Assembly (NCBI GenBank): GCA_032358255.1
Contig: JAULBX010013096.1
Location: forward strand, 1-64,000
Length of the DNA stretch: 64,000 nucleotides
Direction: 5' to 3'
Source of the DNA: Heterotrichella gracilis
Lineage: Eukaryota; Sar; Xanthophyceae; Tribonematales; Xanthonemataceae
How positions within the stretch are numbered: the stretch's first letter is position 1; the number at the start of each line of letters is the position of its first letter. A model generated the notes under the pieces. The model was not told the DNA's origin. It was given only the letters and a program-made list of their open reading frames with translations, and did no database searches. The position numbers and the translations under genes were made by a program. Positions 46,903-58,848 of the stretch are shown one piece after another.

Positions 46903-47747
46903 AAGGCCGCATGCACGCCCATGTGGGCTTGGCTAGCTAAGTTATTCTAAGTAGCAAATACCTTTTCTCTTTTGACTTCTGATCACACGATCCAGCCTGG
47001 AAGCGCAGTGGACATCAATTATTTCATGACTTATCACACGGCATGGGCATACTTTGATTCTGTTATGAGTTGCCAATGCGGGCCGCAATCACAATTGTTA
47101 TAAATTATTCGACTGTCCTGGACCACTCATCGTCACAGATCTGACTCAGTGTGCCTTTAAGGGTACTACGGGGAGAATCATTAATTATATTACAGCATTA
47201 TTTATACAGTCAATGTCACTTCGAAATGTCACTGATCAGTCATGAGAGTTCTGAATCAAACTTCGAGGTTTAGCTTGAATTGCAGTGCGAGCTTGTATTG
47301 TCACATTTGCCAGCCTTGCCCTTAGCGCCCTGCCGGCATGCCGTATGCACAAATTATTGTGCCACACACAATAATAATAGACAATTCACTGCATACTAAC
47401 TTAAAAGTAGTCTTGAGAAGTCTTGAGAAAACCAAATGACAATTTGCACTCAGGCCTGCATGCTGACATGCGTACGCGAAGGTAAACACATTGTTTGCAG
47501 CAAACGCTTGGGCATGCAACAGTTGCCGCATGCGGTGCGGTGCGCACTGCAAGCTAAAACGGCTAGAGAGAAAGGAAGGAACATCACTGATCACCTAGCG
47601 CATCTGGTATATGCGCTAGGTACGTACGCGACATGACATGTTCATACGCGATACAGGCTCACCGCACTTGTGCCCAATGATTATAATATACATTAACCCC
47701 CTCTCCCACACCACATGGCCATGGGCGTCAACTCCGTGACGGCCGCC
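46903..47747. other. Convergent intergenic region mTERF / NmrA-like
   Basis: AT-richer sequence between two convergent genes. No exon, repeat family or RNA gene is recognised. Confidence 0.5.
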
Positions 47748-49574
47748 TCACTTCCTGAACCCCCAGCCCCATGTGAAGTCGGGGTCTGCCGCCAGCTCCT
47801 CCAGGGTGACTGCCTTCCTCCCCTGGTTCCACGCAGGCTGGGGCAGGCCACCATTGCCGTTGGTGAAAATGTCCAGCAGCAGGTCGTTAAACACAGACCA
47901 GATGTCTTCGTTGGTGCGGTAGGCCCTGAGCTCCTCAGCCGTCACGTAGGTCACATCCAGGGGCTTGCCTGGGGGTGGGAGTGAGGGGGGGCGGGTGAGT
48001 GGGTGCGGAAGGAGGGCTGCAGCGTAGGTCAGTGGTGGACAGGGTGCGCGCAATAGTGGGCACGCATGGGTGTTGTACATGCGCTGGTGCTGTGGGGACG
48101 CCACACAAATATATCTGCATTGCCAATACATTCTGGGCCAGACATTGTCAATATATTATTGACTTTATGCACCCTCAACCGGCTGTGCCCAGCACCGCAC
48201 TTGCACCACCTGCACCCCCTGGTTCATATGTGGCATGTACCTGATGCCTTGATGATCTCCACCGCGCGGTTGAGGGTCAGCTCCTGGCCCTGCAGGGTCA
48301 CCTCGGCGTTCTTTGAGGCGGGGTCCAGCAGCACCTCAGGCAACCAGGCACCGATGTCGCTGAGGGCAGTGGCGGCAAAGGGCGCGTCGGGGTTGCCTTT
48401 GAGGGTTGCGGTGCCCTCGGGCACGTTGAAGTAGAAGAAGGGAGAGAAGGTGGTCTCCAGGAATGCGCCTGTGAGTGGGTAGGTCCACTCCAGGCCCGAT
48501 GCCTCGATTGCCTGGCGGATGCCCAGCTTGTAGCCAAAGGCCTTGGCGGCCAAGGGGTCCTCAGCAGTACTGCAGGAGAGGGGGGTAAACTCGGTTTAGT
48601 ATGAGGGAAGGTAGCATGCACTGCGACAATTCGGGAGAAATTATCCCCAGCACTTCTGCGACAAATGGATGCAGCAAGATAGGCTTCAAGGCTAGCTGCA
48701 GAAACAGGAAATTTTTCCTGCTGATGTGCTCTTGCTGCAGCATTGTTCCAACACGCAATGTGCCTACTCACGAGATTGCAGCATTGTATTGTTTGAATGG
48801 ACCGTTTGGTAACCCAACACCGTAAGACAGAAATGTCAGTGTGAAGTGCCGGTATTGATGCACGGGTGCAGACTTACACTTTTGCCACGTCCACGCCAAA
48901 CTCTGATGGCACAAAGCGCCTGACCCCCGCCGCCTTGGCCGCCTCCAGCAGCGGGAACTGGGCTGGCAGAGCAAAAGCGCCCACCGCGCTCACCACCACG
49001 TCAACGCCTTGCAGGGCAGAGGTGAGTGATGCGCTGTCCTCGTAGTCCACCTCCACCACTGCTGCCCCCTTGGAGGCAAACTCAGACAGCTTGGTGCTGT
49101 CGCCGCCCTGCAGAGAATGGGGGAAATCTATTCGGAATGGGGTACCCGGCGGGTGGTAAAGAGGGGAGCTTGCAGTGCGCGTCCTTGCTATGCCACTAAA
49201 TAAGGTCGTGCAATGCTAATAAATGCAGCCAGGTAAGCCAGGATGCAGACGAGGGGAGGGGAGGGGAGCATGTGCAACCAGGTGACCAGGTGCAGTCCCA
49301 ACCGGTGTATGCTGAGCTGCACAGCTTTCTTGTGAGTCCGCCAACGAGGTGCTTAACCAAGAGCAGAGGATGTGACAAGACATGAACATGTTTTCATGGG
49401 TTATGTGTGTCTTCAGGCGTGCAGCAATGGGTGCCAAGCCTGCAAGCGAGTGGTTTGGTTGGCCCCTACCTTGCGCGTGAGGAGCACCACCTCGTACTGC
49501 GGGTGCGCGAGGAAGCCGTCAGTGAGGTGGGCACCCAGGGTGCCACCGCCACCGACGACTGCTACTTTGACCAT
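47748..49574 (-). CDS. NmrA-like / isoflavone-reductase-like NAD(P)-binding protein
   Basis: Atypical short-chain dehydrogenase of the NmrA/PCBER group; members are reductases or redox-sensing NADP binders. Four exons join in frame to 294 residues: 49574-49470, 49107-48878, 48569-48241 and 47968-47748. The N-terminus MVKVAVVGGGGTLGAHL has the Gly-rich dinucleotide loop (residues 8-14). VVEVDYEDSASLTSALQGVDVVVSAVG is the adjacent strand-turn region (about residues 53-79). LLEAAKAAGVRRFVPSEFGVD is a hallmark of the family, where FVPSEFG leads into the active-site region. A Lys of the following AFGYKLGIRQAIE helix is the usual candidate catalytic residue of reductase members. The C-terminal substrate domain ends DPDFTWGWGFRK. 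There is no targeting peptide, so it is probably cytosolic. The substrate cannot be assigned. Confidence 0.88.
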
Positions 49575-50480
49575 TGTGTGGTGCGGTGAAGCTGGGAGAG
49601 AGGAGAAGGGGCGAGGAAGAGGAGGTGCGAACTGCAGTCAAGGTGGGGGCAGGTGAGTGAGCATATGCAGGGAGCGACTAGGGCTGGAGAAAAGGCGTCG
49701 TGGGTTTCAAGTAGGATGTTGCTGGGACACAGTGCCGCTTCGTAAAGAGTGCATAACGACACATCCAGTGTCCGAGTCGCAATGTCTTGCATAACGTGCA
49801 TGCATGCAACACCACCCAACGTGTAGCACTTGCCACCGTCGTGCAAAGGCTTAATGCACCAGCGCATATAAAACGGTGAGATATGTTATAGCAGTGTTGA
49901 GTGTATGCGCATAGAAGCAATGGGAACAAGGGTCCTCTTGTCATAACCCTTGACGGTCCATGCATCGCATGCCACAGCGCAGATCCGGGGTCGGGAAGTG
50001 CACAGTGAAAGGGTGCCTTATGAACATGATCAGACTGACACACAAACAGCCTCCTAAATTAGCAGCTCGTTACGTGCTCCCTATGACCTGTGCAGTGAGC
50101 GTGTGCGTGCAAGTTACGCTGATCAGGTACACTAGTACCAGTCGCAAGGACTTACCAGCTGGGACGAGTTGTTTCGTGAACGGATGAGTTCAAACGTCTG
50201 TCGTTAGCGATGTTGGAGTATAGCCACTCTAGCACGTACACCAGGATATTTATACACTGCTGTCAAGCTCTAGAAACTTTCCAACAGCGCGATGGCGCGT
50301 GGGCTTACTCTTGCGATTTGTAGAGTGTGATTTAACAAGACTTGTAGAGTGATTATCTAATCATGATCACAGCGTTTGATGATCATTCCTGATGATCATT
50401 TTTTGATCAAAGCAACCACAGTGGCTGCAAATTGAGTGCACTGCCTTCCTCCTTTTCCACACAATGGCCGTATGCAGGGC

Positions 50481-50530
50481 CAACCTTATGTGGCTTACAG
50501 GTCTCATCACCCAAAAGAAGAAGAAAGACA
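50481..50530 (+). repeat. Dispersed repeat, copy A (inverted partner at 51716-51770)
   Basis: The core ATGTGGCTTACAGGTCTCAT, followed by C(A/G)CCCAAA and a GAA-rich tract ending AAAGACA, recurs on the opposite strand at 51716-51770, about 1.2 kb away. The shared core is nearly identical, so the duplication is fairly recent. Confidence 0.75.
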
Positions 50531-50742
50531 CAATCTTGAGGAACAAATCAGCAAGCCTGATCAGAAGCAACCCCAGTCAAACAAAACCGCTGCGGCAGGT
50601 CATTGGTCCATTATGGTCCTCACATCACATAATGGCATTTCGAAATATGCTGGCCCACCGCCCCCCTCCGGCACCGTTTCAGTGTAAACTTTTCGTGGGT
50701 CCTTGATGTCGTATGCCTTCCTGTGTAAACGTTTCTGCGCGG

Positions 50743-50756
50743 TTTAGGGTTTAGGG
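50743..50756. repeat. Perfect TTTAGGG tandem, intergenic
   Basis: Two exact TTTAGGG heptamers between the NmrA-like gene and the RING-CH gene. Confidence 0.85.
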
Positions 50757-51287
50757 TTCCCCTGATCTGGATCTGAGGGGAAGAGCCGGGGGGGCAGGGG
50801 AAACGTACTCAAACACACCTGAAGATGACAAGGCACGTGACCCTGTCAGCAAGGGGGCAAGCAGCAGTGCCATTTTCATATAGCTATAGCCAGGGAAATA
50901 TCCATCATGATGAGGGCACATGCTGGACGTGAAGCTACTGCATGCACAGACTGAGTAGGGGATGCCAGGTGCTGTGGGTGGTATAAGTGGCCATGGCATG
51001 CCCAGGGGGCAGCTAAAGAAACTGCATGTCGCACCTAGCGTGTGCATTTGGCTTCTGAGCTAGCGTAGATTGGCATGTTGACTACCTGCAGGCCGTGCGC
51101 AGCGGCGCATGAGGAGGGCGGTCACAAGGGCATCGGGGCACAGCAGGGTTTGAGAGGTGATGGGCCAGGTGCATGGCAACGTGCAAACATGCCCAAGGAC
51201 GAGCTTGCACGGTAACCAATCAAATACATGGCACATGACAAACAATTCTGGTATTGGAGAAAATAAGAAATCATTTTTTTGTAGATC

Positions 51288-51363
51288 ATGAAGCTTAATC
51301 AGAATGCAATCAAGAAGCTTAACCAGAATTTAATCAAGAAGCTTACCCAGAAGCTTACCCAGA
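51288..51363. repeat. Short tandem AAGCTTAACCAGAA-like repeat
   Basis: Four to five units built on AGAAGCTTA(A/C)CCAGAA(T) are arranged head to tail, some separated by TTTAATCA. Confidence 0.65.
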
Positions 51364-51518
51364 ATGTCTCTGAGCTATTGTAGTGCACACCCATGAATCA
51401 TCCTGACTTACTATCTTCACTCGCTGCAAATTGACAAACACCATGGCACCGAATCTCGACCGTACGGCAGCTGCTCCTTTCCACGGCAGCGGTGCAGGCC
51501 CCTCCTGCTGCAGTGAGC

Positions 51519-51673
51519 GGCGCAGGCCCCTCATGTCCAGGAGACAGACTACATTCCAGGCGTTGCTGACAGTCTGCAAGGGGCCATTGCGCTGGCGCAT
51601 CCAGCCCCTTGCAGGCGTTGAACGGCGGATGGAACGTAGTCCGAGCCCTGCACATGAGGGGCCTGCACAGCAG
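51519..51673. repeat. Long imperfect inverted repeat (hairpin, about 66-bp arms)
   Basis: The arm at about 51521-51586 and the reverse complement of about 51602-51671 agree at roughly three quarters of 66 positions without a gap, around a loop of about 15 bases that itself contains TGCGC...GCGCA. The best blocks are GCAGGCCCCTCATGT, GACTAC(A/G)TTCCA and CTGCAAGGGGC. A third partial arm end (GCAGGCCCCTC) lies at 51494-51504. Transcribed, this would fold into a long hairpin like an algal miRNA or siRNA precursor. It is not a tRNA or a simple terminator. Confidence 0.7.
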
Positions 51674-51715
51674 TGCTGGTGCTTGGCGGACAGGCTTTTT
51701 CTAATTTCTTTTTGG

Positions 51716-51770
51716 TGTCTTTTCTTCTTTCTTTGGGCGATGAGACCTGTAAGCCACATGAGCTTGGGGT
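51716..51770 (-). repeat. Dispersed repeat, copy B (inverted)
   Basis: Reverse-complement partner of 50481-50530. It reads, on the minus strand, ATGTGGCTTACAGGTCTCAT, then CGCCCAAAG and a GAA-rich tract. Confidence 0.75.
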
Positions 51771-53263
51771 TACATGCTTGGCATGGCCTATGTGGATACA
51801 AGGGTCCGACACACACTATTCCTAATGCTTTAAGCAAGTTGCACACCACTGGCTGTGGTGCAAGTCGTGTGCCCGCACTTGCTCCCCGGAGCCCCGCAGC
51901 CATTCATCCCACCTTTGGTATCCTTGGGGTTCCTGAGCTGTAGGCATGGCGGCTGGTCATGGTTGTGGTTGGTGGGGAGGACAAAGGACAGGACACCTGA
52001 CGGCATGTACTGTCCCTTGACCTCACCACCACTCGCCAGCAGCGCAGGTGCCCACTTCACTACTGCCAGGTCCGCGCACAGGCGCCAGCCACAGCAGGTT
52101 GGGTGGTTGCCACAGCACCACAGGGGCAGTGGTGGGTGGGAGCTCCTGGTGGGTTGCCAGGGCAGGTGGGGCTGAGGCAAAGGCGTCGCGAAGGTGTAGT
52201 GCGGGAGGAGGGGGGGCGGGGGGGGGCATAGGGTTGTGGGTCAGCGGCGTGGAAGACAGGCACGTCAATGACTTGTGCATGAAGAGGTTGTGAGCTTCCC
52301 CTACCATGGTTGGTTGCCCCTGCAGCTGGCTGGGTACCTGGCGGTGATGTACAGGCTGGGCAAGTGGGCAGCAATATGGTACTGAGACTGAATAAAGTTG
52401 CAAACAGGCTTAAAATAACTGCAGCCAGCTCTGATTCAAGGACGTCTAGTCAGCAATATGGGTGTGGGGTTTGGTTCCCAATGCTCAAGCTAGCAACAGG
52501 GGGTGGTTCCCCTATGCTAGGGCTCCCAGGTGTACACGCACATCAGTGCTGCTTTGAAGGTGCTACTTGAACTAAGAGTGACCCAGCATTGTGGCGCAGC
52601 GTACAGGCATCAACGGCTCAGTGTCCCCCAAGGAGGGGATTTGATGAAACATGGGCATGCATGCATGGGCAACGATGCATGCATGCCGTTAGACGTGCGT
52701 GACCCACTGCTGGCCAAACGCTGCGTGACCCAATATTGACTACACGAACACTGCCTATTCTGCTTCTGTATGCTGGCGTGTAAGGCTGACCACCGGTATA
52801 GATAGGTATGGGAGCAGTGCCCAAGAGTTTTATCCAAGGAAAAGAATATATATGGGAAGGGGAACCCTCCGACTTGGTTCGGAGTTGCTCAACACTACAC
52901 GCCTGCTAATACTAACCGCCAACAACCCATCATCGTGAAAGCAGCTTACGATTCAGAGTGGTGATCTGCGGGCACTTTAAACTGCTGTTGCGTCTTTATG
53001 GCCAACACGCATGTGCATGCATCACATGTGGTTAGCCCTGGCTCGACACCACTTGCACTCCTTGGCTACCGCAAGGGCTTGTAGCAGGTACATAACACCC
53101 GTCTAGCACAAAACTACATCCACCTACCCACTCCACCCTGGTGCACCCACCCTGCACAGCCATCCCAGGCAGGTGCCACTCCCCCTGACCCACCACCCTC
53201 CGGCCCACCACGCCCTGACACCCCAAACCCCCAGATCCCCTGTACCTCCTGCTCCCATTCCCC

Positions 53264-55801
53264 ATGGACCCCCGTCAGCTTGACGCGCTCAAGGCAGCAG
53301 GCGCCAGGCTGCTGGTGCTGTCCTGGAACCTCACCAAGGGCTGGCTGGTGGGGCGCGCAACACTGTCCAGCTTTGAGCGCCTGTGTCAGAACCGACGGAT
53401 GGCGGTGATGCCCGCAGCCGAGTGGAGGGTGGGCGGTGGCGTGGGGCAGGGGGGAGCGGAGTTGAGGGGTGGTGGTGGGGAGGGGGTGGGTGAGGGTGCG
53501 TGGGACTTGGACCTGCCCCAGCCCCCACTGGGGTCACAGTGGGGGGTGCTGGTGGCTGGTGCGGTGTGGGGGGACCAGGAGGCGGAGGTGGAGGAGGTGG
53601 AGGCAGAGGAGGGGCACGTGTGCAGGATATGCTTCGACGGGCACAATGGCGAGATGGGGAGACTGGTGGCACCGTGCGCGTGTTCGGGAACCATGGTGCG
53701 GGCACCTTGTGTATGGGCAGGAGGCACGTCTGTTTCATGCTGTCGTAACCTGAGTTGCATGTAAACTTGCATGGTATGCGGGGAGGTACTGCCGTCGCAC
53801 ACCCACACCCTGCCAAACCACGCTGCCAGCCGCCTTGCTTGAAACTGCTTTGTGGGTGCCTCGTGCCATGCTTTCCTGGTACACACTGCAGATGAAAACC
53901 ACTTGATTCTTTTTCTTTGGATTGACCCCTCCCTCCCTTTGCCCCCGCAGGCCTACGTGCACCAGCTGTGCATGCAGAGGTGGCTGGTCAGGCAAGGGCT
54001 GCTGCCTGCGAGCCGATGGTGCGTTGTCACACCCTCCCCACACCCTCCACCACTTTCCCACACATAATGCACAGCCAACATGTCTGTTCCCCTTCCTAGC
54101 TCACGCCCGATCACGCCGTGCGGTGCAACTTGCTTTGCGTTCCCACGTGGCCCACCCATGTGCCCCTGTCCCCAGGTCCCCCACCTGCTGCAACGTGTGT
54201 CGCGCCCCCCTTGATGTGCCCCTGCTGGGCCCCCTGCACCCCTCCCTGCACCCCCGCTTCCGCACCATCATGCGCGCACTGGGCAGCAGCCTGGACTGGG
54301 ACGACGCAGCTGCCTACTGGGAGCACTCGGGGCTGCAGCGAAAGGGGATCGAGGTGCGCAGGGAGGGAAACCCTGTGCTAGGGTGTGGCGGGGTGGCATG
54401 CAGGGTGCATGAGCGAGGATGGCATGACAGAGCATGCCATCGGCTGTGCTGTGTTACAATGATTGCAGACGACTTTTGCATGCCCCCCCCCTACGCCCAC
54501 CTGGGTACACCCTCACCCGTCCACCTCCACCCGTGCACACTTCCACTAATGCGCACTACACCGCAACACACACATTGCTAGCCCATTGCCCCCCCGCTTG
54601 GTACCCGCCCAAACACTCATTCCCCCCCCCTCGCAGCTCCCCTGGCTTGCCCTATCTGCCTACACCATGTTCCATGCCATGGACAGCAGCGCGGAGGCGG
54701 GCCTGGCGGTGGTGAGGCTGCAGCACACACTCATGGCAAGGCTGTCAGAGACACCGCTGGTGGGTGGGGTTGGTGGGGTGGGAGGAGAGTAGATGTTTGC
54801 CTGTCATCACATGCCGCAGTGTCCCGTGTGGCAGCCGGCCGTCAAATGAGGCACGGGGGTGGTCCCATGTCCCAGTGCAATCCTAGACATGTTCTCTATC
54901 GCTGGCAGAGGATTGCGCATAGCTCCAGCCAACTCTGGGTCACATGCACATCTATCGCCATGCCTTCATGTCACCAGCATGCGGCGGTGGAGTTCAGGTC
55001 ATCTGGTGTTGCACGCCCTCGTCGTGCACTGCATAATCCGCCCGTTCCACACATACCCCTTTCCCTCCAATGCCAACGTGTACCCTTCCCCCCTCCTCAG
55101 AGCGGCTTCTTGACCTTCCTGGCCCTGCGCCTGTCCCCACTGTCACGAATCTGGACCACCGCGCTGGTGAATGCAGTGCTGGCAGCCATGGCGGGTGGGT
55201 TCTGTGTGGGCGCCACTGAGACGTCGTTCCAGGTGGCGTCAACTGCGGTGCATGGGGTGGAATGCGTGGCGGACACAGGTGGGGGGAGAGGGGTCTGTGG
55301 GATTGTGTGGGAAGGGGAGGGGCAGCGCATACATGGTGCCCTGCCCGCTGCATCGCATTGCCATATTCCTCCTCCTCCCCCCGTACTGCCCCTGCCCTGT
55401 ATCATCAATCTGGTGCAGTTCTTCTCTGGTGCCCTCCCTTCTTTTCTGTCTGCCCCTCCTCCACCACTCTCCAACCCTACGACAATCAACAAAGCCGCTT
55501 GTTGCTTGCACACCATGCCATACCTCCCTCCTCCTCCTGCACATATCCTCACTGCATTCTGCACGCCATGTGCACCACTACCCCCCCTGTCCCGCACCTT
55601 GCGCTCCATGCAAACCCCGCCAATATCCTCCCCTCCTGATCCCCCGCTCTCCCCCTTGCAGTTGTGCGCTCCATGCGCTCCGCTCGCGCCAGCTACCGCC
55701 ACGCGTACGCCACCGCAGACGCAGCCCTGCAGGACCCGCGCCTGTTGTCCAAGCTGCTGCACCTGGGTCAGGCGGAGGAGCTGGTGCAGGCGGTGCAGTG
55801 A
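53264..55801 (+). CDS. RING-CH (MARCH-type) E3 ubiquitin ligase
   Basis: Membrane-associated RING-CH proteins ubiquitinate membrane proteins. Six exons join in frame to 372 residues: 53264-53695, 53951-54018, 54176-54353, 54637-54759, 55101-55278 and 55662-55801. The zinc ligands follow the RING-CH order exactly: C120/C123 (CRIC), C138/C140 (CAC), H148/C151 (HQLC) and C172/C175 (CNVC). They are spread over three exons, with CxC-x7-H spacing as required. The N-terminal 115 residues have an Ala/Gly-rich low-complexity linker and an EVEEVEAEEGH acidic run just before the RING. After it, LPWLALSAYTMFHAM and GFLTFLALRLSPL...TALVNAVLAAMAGGF are hydrophobic and probably form one or two membrane segments, the latter as in MARCH proteins. 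The last exon is soluble and helical (ASYRHAYATADAAL). Substrates are unknown. Confidence 0.9.
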
Positions 55802-57061
55802 AGCGGGGCGGGGCTGGAGATGGAGCGTGGGCAGTTTTCAATTCTCCATGCCATATAAAAAAATGGGTGGTGTAGCTTCCTTTGGAATTTTCAGAAAACT
55901 ACTGGAGTTTTCTGCAACTTCAGTGGTCCCAGGATGGCGACGGGACTGCGCGGGGGTTGCCAAGCATACTGGCACTTGTGGACAAGCATGCGGGGATGAC
56001 CAGAACAGGTCTCCAGTCACAGCCTTGTCATCAGCCGGGTGTGGTGCTCATCCGGCGCGCTTCAAGAAGGCCAGCTGTATTGTGCATGTGCGCCATAGAA
56101 CTTGATTCACTGACCTTCACTTAAATCGGCGTGGCTATTCAAGCCATGTCAGACACTCCGTCCATGATGTGGTGTTGTTCTTGGGGGTAGAGTAGTGTCA
56201 TAAAAGTAGGCTCTTGCAGCACCAGGTGTACTATGCCATCAATAGCTGAGGCATGTGTCATGGTGATGGGCGAGTGAAGTGCCGTGCGGTGTCAGGATGG
56301 TGTTTTGTGATGTTCTGGAGATATTCATGCTTAGTAGTGCCATCCCATTTTTTGTATTGATGTAGCTACCAGTGTGTCAGTGGCGTAGTAACCTTTTCTG
56401 AGCGAGGATAATTCAACAGTGTTTGCAATGGTGGAATATTTGCATTCCATTTAAGTGTTTTGTGAATTTACTCAACTAACAACCCTGTATTAAGAAGCTG
56501 CTTCGTACAAGATCCAACTGAAAAACAAGATGTTTTGTGAGTTCTGTGTGTAAAAGTGCTGCTTGCTATCCAAACCTCTAGTATCGTTTGTGGACACAGA
56601 GAATAAAGTCAGCTTGACCTCACTAGCCTAACTTACAGTTCTCTCTGTAACGCTTCGACACAAGGCAATAGCCAGCACACCTTAATACCAGGCGTGGCAC
56701 GTAAGGTGTGCCGTGTGTCCGTCAGGATTGTTGTCCCTATACGAGATGTGTTTATATGCATGCATGCATGCCATACAGGCATACCCGCGCTGACGTGTGC
56801 TGAGCTGATGCAGTATCACGCAGAGCAATAGATACAACTTTTCATATCAGTCCTCTATATTCTGGTTACGCAGAGCTATCAGCACATCCGCTCTACTCAG
56901 CCTGGCCGTGCAGCAGCTGTCGGCACACCCCTGTACACCCACTGCCTGTGCACCCGTCCTGCAAGCAATTCCGAAGTAGCACGTGCACCACCCAAGTGCA
57001 TCCACTGCAGCACCCATCCCACACCTTGGGCTAGGGCTGTGCGCACTACTTTCGCCCCAGC
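55802..57061. other. Intergenic region RING-CH / helicase-C-like gene
   Basis: No supported exon. It is AT-richer from about 56100 to 56650, with TATATGCATGCATGCATGCC at 56755-56774. The promoter of the downstream gene must lie near 56.8-57.06 kb. Confidence 0.5.
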
Positions 57062-58848
57062 ATGGACTCCCCCATCCCCCCTGCTCCCGCCAGCACCCCC
57101 TGCCGCTGCTTTTATGTGGCGGTGGCTGCGCCGGAAATGAAAAAGGTGCGTGGTGGTGGGGGTTGGAGGGGCGCGCACGCGCGTGTGTCTGTCACCTTGC
57201 TGCGGCATGTGTACCCCCCCTCCCTCACACACCCTGCACGGGCCTCAGCCTCCCCCCCCAACTGTTGTACCACTGCCCACCTCCGCTGCATCACCCTGCA
57301 GCTCACTGGTTGTGTTTGCCTCCCTTGTGCAGTCCACCCTGGCTGACCTTGTGCGTGCGCTGGCGGGGGGCGCGGGGGGCGGTGCGGTGGTGTGCGTCAG
57401 GTGGGTGGGTGGTAGAGGTGCTCTTTTAAGTGCAGGTGCATGTGGTGGATGAGCCCGTGCTGCTGTTACAAACTGGAGCATACTGCTGGGTGGGGCTGCA
57501 AGTTGGTCCATGTCATGCCTACCTGACCAATGCCAGGGCCCTGGGGGGCAACAGGGGGATGGGGGCCACATGGCGTGCATATGTCGCCAGGTGAAATTGG
57601 CATTCTAGGCAGGTTGGCAACGGGGCATTATTCCCTCCCCAGTGGTCTGCCATTCCATTCCCAATCCCCTTGCCCAGGTCCCGTGATGACCTTGACCACG
57701 TGGTGTGTGAGCTGGCGGGGGTGAGGGGGGTGGATACAAGCTACATGGTGAGGGAGGGGAGGGCAGGGGCGCACCCGGCATGCACACTGTTTGGCTTCCC
57801 CGTATTGAGTAGCTGGATCAGTACAAGCGGGTGAAGGGTGGTCAAATTGGGTGCTGCAGAGGTGCAATTACGTTGCACGCTAACTCTAACAGTGTACCTA
57901 ATCCCTACCCCCTCCTTCAGCACTCTGACATGGGCCAGGAGGAGCGTGAGGGGGTGGTGCGCGCTTTCACAGCAAAGAACGCAAGGGAGCAGGCGGGGGG
58001 AGGCAAGGAGGGGAAGGGAGAGGCACCGGTGAAAGGAGAGGCACAGCTGCGGGTGCGCACATGCATGCATGCCCTCCCCTACAATGCGCAATGTACAGGC
58101 CCCTTTGCATGTGATGCGCCAGCTGCTTGCCAGCCCCCCCTGCCCAACCCGCCTCCCTCCCTGTGCACCACCACTCTCTGTACTACCGCATGTCAAGTTG
58201 CACCAGGCGTCCCCAGCTCCCCTCAGGCCCCTCCTCCCCCTGTTGCGCAGGTCCTGGCCACCAGCGATGCCGCCCTTGCCTCACTGCGGGCTGATGTGCT
58301 CCCTTTGCGGGCCAAGGTAGTCATGCACTATGACCTGCCGGCAACAGAGGTGGGCGGTGGGAGGGAAAGGGCCCTGCCATGCTGCACCCGCTGCATGCGC
58401 CTCTAAGTTGGGGAACACACATCTATTCAATGTACATTCCATGTAATGGCATCCCATATTTTGCTAACCTTCCTACAACCATCATGCACCCTCTCAGCGC
58501 TATCGCGTACAGTGGCCAAGCACACAGGGCTAAAGTATCAACCTCCCACCAATTCCCACCCACCCCCACACACCCCACCCCTACCCCCACACACCCCACC
58601 CCTACCCCCACACGCACCCCACACCCACCCCACACCCTTTGCCCCAGGAGCTCTTCAACCGGCGGCTGTTGGCGTGCCTGCCCCGCCGCGCGCCCTCCCG
58701 TGGGCCCTCCTCCCCCCTGTCCATCTTCTTCACCAGCGCCTGTGAGTTTGATGCTGTGTGCCGCCTGGAGGGGTGGGCAGGGGAGGGCGTGATGTTTGAG
58801 GAGATGCCGGTGCAGGTGGCAGACATTTTCAAGGGGGGCAGCGGGTGA
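57062..58848 (+). CDS. Stand-alone, degenerate superfamily 2 helicase C-terminal lobe protein
   Basis: Six exons join in frame to 217 residues: 57062-57145, 57333-57400, 57678-57747, 57921-58052, 58251-58349 and 58648-58848. The order matches the second RecA-like lobe of DEAD-box RNA helicases: the start CFYVAVAAPEMKKSTLADLVRAL (compare x-Y-V-x-V...K-x-x-x-L), GGAVVCVRSRDDLDHV (motif IV region), HSDMGQEEREGVVRAF (motif IVa), VLATSDAALASLRAD (motif V position) and VVMHYDLPATEELFNRRL leading to motif VI. However, the motif V ARGxD and motif VI HRxGRxxR residues are not present, and a Gly/Lys-rich insertion (about residues 74-95) interrupts the lobe. No DEAD lobe precedes it: the ATG opens only 28 residues and upstream sequence has no exon of that kind. 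It is therefore unlikely to hydrolyse ATP alone and may be a binding or scaffold protein. A tandem CCCCACACACCCCAC repeat precedes exon 6. Confidence 0.72.
58556..58640. repeat. CCCCACACACCCCACCCCTA tandem repeat
   Basis: Two to three units of CACCCCCACACACCCCACCCCTAC followed by degenerate CACCC units directly upstream of the last exon of the helicase-C-like gene. It may serve as an extended polypyrimidine tract. Confidence 0.7.

Larger units (their letters stand above)
49575..53263. other. Large intergenic region with hairpin and dispersed repeats
   Basis: At 3.7 kb this is the longest gene-poor stretch. It contains a perfect TTTAGGGTTTAGGG at 50743-50756, an inverted dispersed repeat (50481-50530 and 51716-51770), a long imperfect hairpin (51519-51673), AAGCTTACCCAGAA/AAGCTTAACCAGAA tandem copies at about 51288-51363, and GCATGCATGCATGG near 52656 and 52676. 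No exon with a recognisable domain was found. The pattern suggests remnants of a non-autonomous element, but no terminal repeats or target-site duplications could be fixed. Confidence 0.5.

Noticed and set aside
50743-50756. TTTAGGG runs considered as a chromosome end
   Set aside because: Each run has two or three units and is embedded between genes or in introns, with genes on both sides.
51519-51673. Hairpin considered as a tRNA or rho-independent terminator
   Set aside because: The arms are far too long for a tRNA and show no T-loop or anticodon pattern; terminators of that kind are not used in nuclear genomes.
51855-52390. Overlapping frames at 51.8-52.4 kb considered as a gene
   Set aside because: No frame shows a domain, and there is no consistent exon chain; the composition matches intergenic DNA.
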